Shown here in pieces: positions 4,401-5,761 of a DNA stretch of 5,761 nucleotides (the stretch's first letter is position 1; each line of letters begins with the position of its first letter). The stretch lies in NCBI GenBank assembly GCA_003645435.1, contig QNFD01000196.1:1-5761 (forward strand). Direction: 5' to 3'. A model generated the notes under the pieces. It saw only the letters and a list, made by a program, of their open reading frames with translations, was not told where the DNA came from and searched no databases. This DNA is from Gammaproteobacteria bacterium. GTDB taxonomy: Bacteria; Pseudomonadota; Gammaproteobacteria; GCA-001735895. The position numbers and the translations under genes are program-made.

Positions 4401-5761
4401 ATGAGAACTCGAATATTTCGGAGAATATTTCAGCCACTAGTGTTGATCATGATATTGCCCGTGATGCAGACTTCAAGCGCAGCCATGCGGGTGAATCTCG
4501 ATCAGGCGATTGAACTGGCCTACGGTTATGACGCCAGGATCGATGAGAAAAAAGCCTTTGTACGTAAAGCCGAGGCGGTGTTAGCCGAAGCCAGGGGGGC
4601 CGAGGGGTTTCAATACGGCGCGACCAGTTTTCTGGCGATTACGAGAGGCCTTGATGGAGGTTTTTATGAGGGTGGAGCAGAATCCTGCTCAGACAACTGT
4701 AAACCCCGGGACGATAATTACAATTTAAATAATGGATTGTCATTATGGGCGGGATTGACTTTCAGCATCATCAAACCATTGATGACATTTGGCCGGCTGG
4801 AAAACTATCAGATTGCCGCAAAGGAAAATATCCTGGTTAAGCAACAGGAGGTTATACTGCAGCGTGACAGCATTCGTCTCGATGTTGTTAAGGCTTATTA
4901 TGGCTATTTGACTGCTCGGGATAGTCGATTTTTACTCGAAGATACCAGGAAAAGACTGCAGGGTGCACTGCAAACGGCGAATAACTGGATCGAACAAGGG
5001 AAAGGAAATGTGAGCCTGTCCGATCGCTATGCGCTCGAATCGGGCATAGGCCTGATTGGCAGTTTTCTAGCGGAAGCCAGCGGAGTAGAGGCGATAGCAC
5101 TGGAGGGATTAAAGTTGCTGACCGGTATGCAGGAAGAAACTCTGGAAGTCGAAGACAAGCGCCTGCAGGCTCTTGGTCTGCCCGAGCAGAGTGTAGAAGA
5201 ATGGATAGAGCACGCTCTTGCCAACCGGGTCGAATTCCGACAGGTTGAAGCTGGCCTGTCGGCGCGGCGCGCCCTCGTAGAGGTGCAAAGGGCGGGTAAG
5301 AAACCTGTCGTCTTTGCAGGAGTTGCCGGATCCCTGACCTACTCACCGGGGCGCGACCGCCTCGACAACCCGCATATTTACGACCCCTTTAACAATGTCG
5401 CAATATCTCCGCTGGTTGGAATGCGTTGGCAGTTTGGCGATGAAACCCAGTCCGCACTGGTTTCACAGGCCCAGGCAGATCTCGACGCACTGGTCCACAA
5501 GGCAACCTTCGCGCAACGCGGCATACCATTTCAGGTCCGCGAACAATATCTTTCGGTGCAATCCAGGTATAAATCTATTCAGGCGATGAAATCGAGTGCA
5601 AAGGCCGCACGACGCTGGATGATTTCCAGTTATAGCGATTTTGAGGCCGGTCTCGAAGAACCCAAGAAAATTCTGGACGCGATGCGGGTTTATGTATTTG
5701 CCTACGCGGATTATTTAAAAGTAGTGAACGATTACAATAATCATGTGTTCAAATTGAAAAG
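4401..5761 (+). CDS. TolC-family outer-membrane efflux/secretion channel (partial, open at right edge)
   Basis: TolC-family proteins form trimeric channels spanning outer membrane and periplasm, paired with inner-membrane pumps for drug efflux or type I secretion. I read 453 uninterrupted codons with no stop before the edge. A signal peptide is visible: MRTRIFRRIF, hydrophobic core about 12-22, cleavage probably near TSSAA (residues 24-28). The mature protein starts VNLDQAIELAYGYDARIDEKKAFVRKAE, the usual first helix. Strand-like segments about 70-84 and 112-124 flank an outer loop, followed by the FGRLENYQIA turn. Long helices follow (140-245), including the EQGKGNVSLSDRYALES motif. The second repeat starts near EEWIEHALANRVEFRQVEAG (266-285), has a strand pair about 303-312 and 333-345, and ends in YVFAYADYLKVVNDYNNHVFKLK. 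Two cysteines, C96 and C100, lie in the first predicted outer loop. No pump or adaptor gene is visible, so the substrate cannot be assigned. It is divergent from fabA. Confidence 0.85.
   Translation, partial: MRTRIFRRIFQPLVLIMILPVMQTSSAAMRVNLDQAIELAYGYDARIDEKKAFVRKAEAVLAEARGAEGFQYGATSFLAITRGLDGGFYEGGAESCSDNCKPRDDNYNLNNGLSLWAGLTFSIIKPLMTFGRLENYQIAAKENILVKQQEVILQRDSIRLDVVKAYYGYLTARDSRFLLEDTRKRLQGALQTANNWIEQGKGNVSLSDRYALESGIGLIGSFLAEASGVEAIALEGLKLLTGMQEETLEVEDKRLQALGLPEQSVEEWIEHALANRVEFRQVEAGLSARRALVEVQRAGKKPVVFAGVAGSLTYSPGRDRLDNPHIYDPFNNVAISPLVGMRWQFGDETQSALVSQAQADLDALVHKATFAQRGIPFQVREQYLSVQSRYKSIQAMKSSAKAARRWMISSYSDFEAGLEEPKKILDAMRVYVFAYADYLKVVNDYNNHVFKLK

Noticed and set aside
4411..4431. Direct repeat GAATATTTC twice, 12 nt apart, at the start of the TolC-like gene
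   Set aside because: It encodes the repeated RIF residues of the signal peptide n-region and is short. It is probably chance or coding constraint and not a regulatory repeat.
4888..5346. A 152-codon minus-strand reading frame inside the TolC-like gene
   Set aside because: The opposite strand encodes a continuous TolC-family protein with signal peptide and helical repeats. The antisense product is Arg/Ser/Leu-rich and unrecognisable.
1..5761. Search for a novel system, mobile element, CRISPR array, tRNA or phage-like gene
   Set aside because: Every substantial coding frame is a known envelope or fatty-acid gene family. No direct-repeat array, transposase, integrase, cloverleaf or unexplained long open frame was seen on either strand.

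Overview
The window reads as ordinary chromosomal DNA from a Gram-negative bacterium, most likely a gammaproteobacterium. The order fabA > yrbG > kdsD > kdsC > lptC > lptA (all on the minus strand) contains the classic gammaproteobacterial yrbG-kdsD-kdsC-lptC-lptA cluster for Kdo synthesis and lipopolysaccharide (LPS) export. FabA itself is also typical of gammaproteobacteria. Base composition is mixed, with no obvious strain-like codon bias or island-like tract inside the genes. I cannot name the genus from sequence alone.

Layout. Positions 1-4080 are one tightly packed minus-strand array. It starts with fabA (3553-4080), followed after 39 nt by the YrbG-type sodium/calcium exchanger (2533-3513). 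Next come kdsD (1556-2530, 2 nt gap), kdsC (1019-1543, 12 nt gap), lptC (465-1022, 4 nt ATGA overlap) and lptA (11 nt overlap). lptA begins at 475 and runs off the left edge. A 320 nt AT-rich spacer (4081-4400) separates this array from a divergent plus-strand gene for a TolC-family outer-membrane channel. That gene starts at 4401 and is still open at the right edge, with 453 codons visible. The spacer holds a perfect TATAAT box facing fabA and two short inverted repeats on the TolC side.

How the genes work together. KdsD makes arabinose 5-phosphate, which KdsA (not in the window) condenses to Kdo-8-phosphate; KdsC removes the phosphate to give Kdo, an inner-core LPS sugar. LptC and LptA form the inner-membrane anchor and periplasmic bridge that carry finished LPS to the outer membrane; lptB would be expected just beyond the left edge. 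FabA supplies the unsaturated acyl branch of fatty-acid synthesis. The window is therefore envelope biogenesis on one side and an envelope export channel on the other.

I looked for mobile elements, CRISPR arrays, RNA genes, toxin or defence genes and broken genes and found none. There is no convincing undescribed system here. The points worth a second look are small: fabA heading the Kdo/Lpt array, an extra glycine codon in a GGC run in KdsC, an acidic serine-rich linker in the exchanger, a cysteine pair in the predicted outer loop of the TolC-like protein, and the inverted repeats in the divergent spacer.
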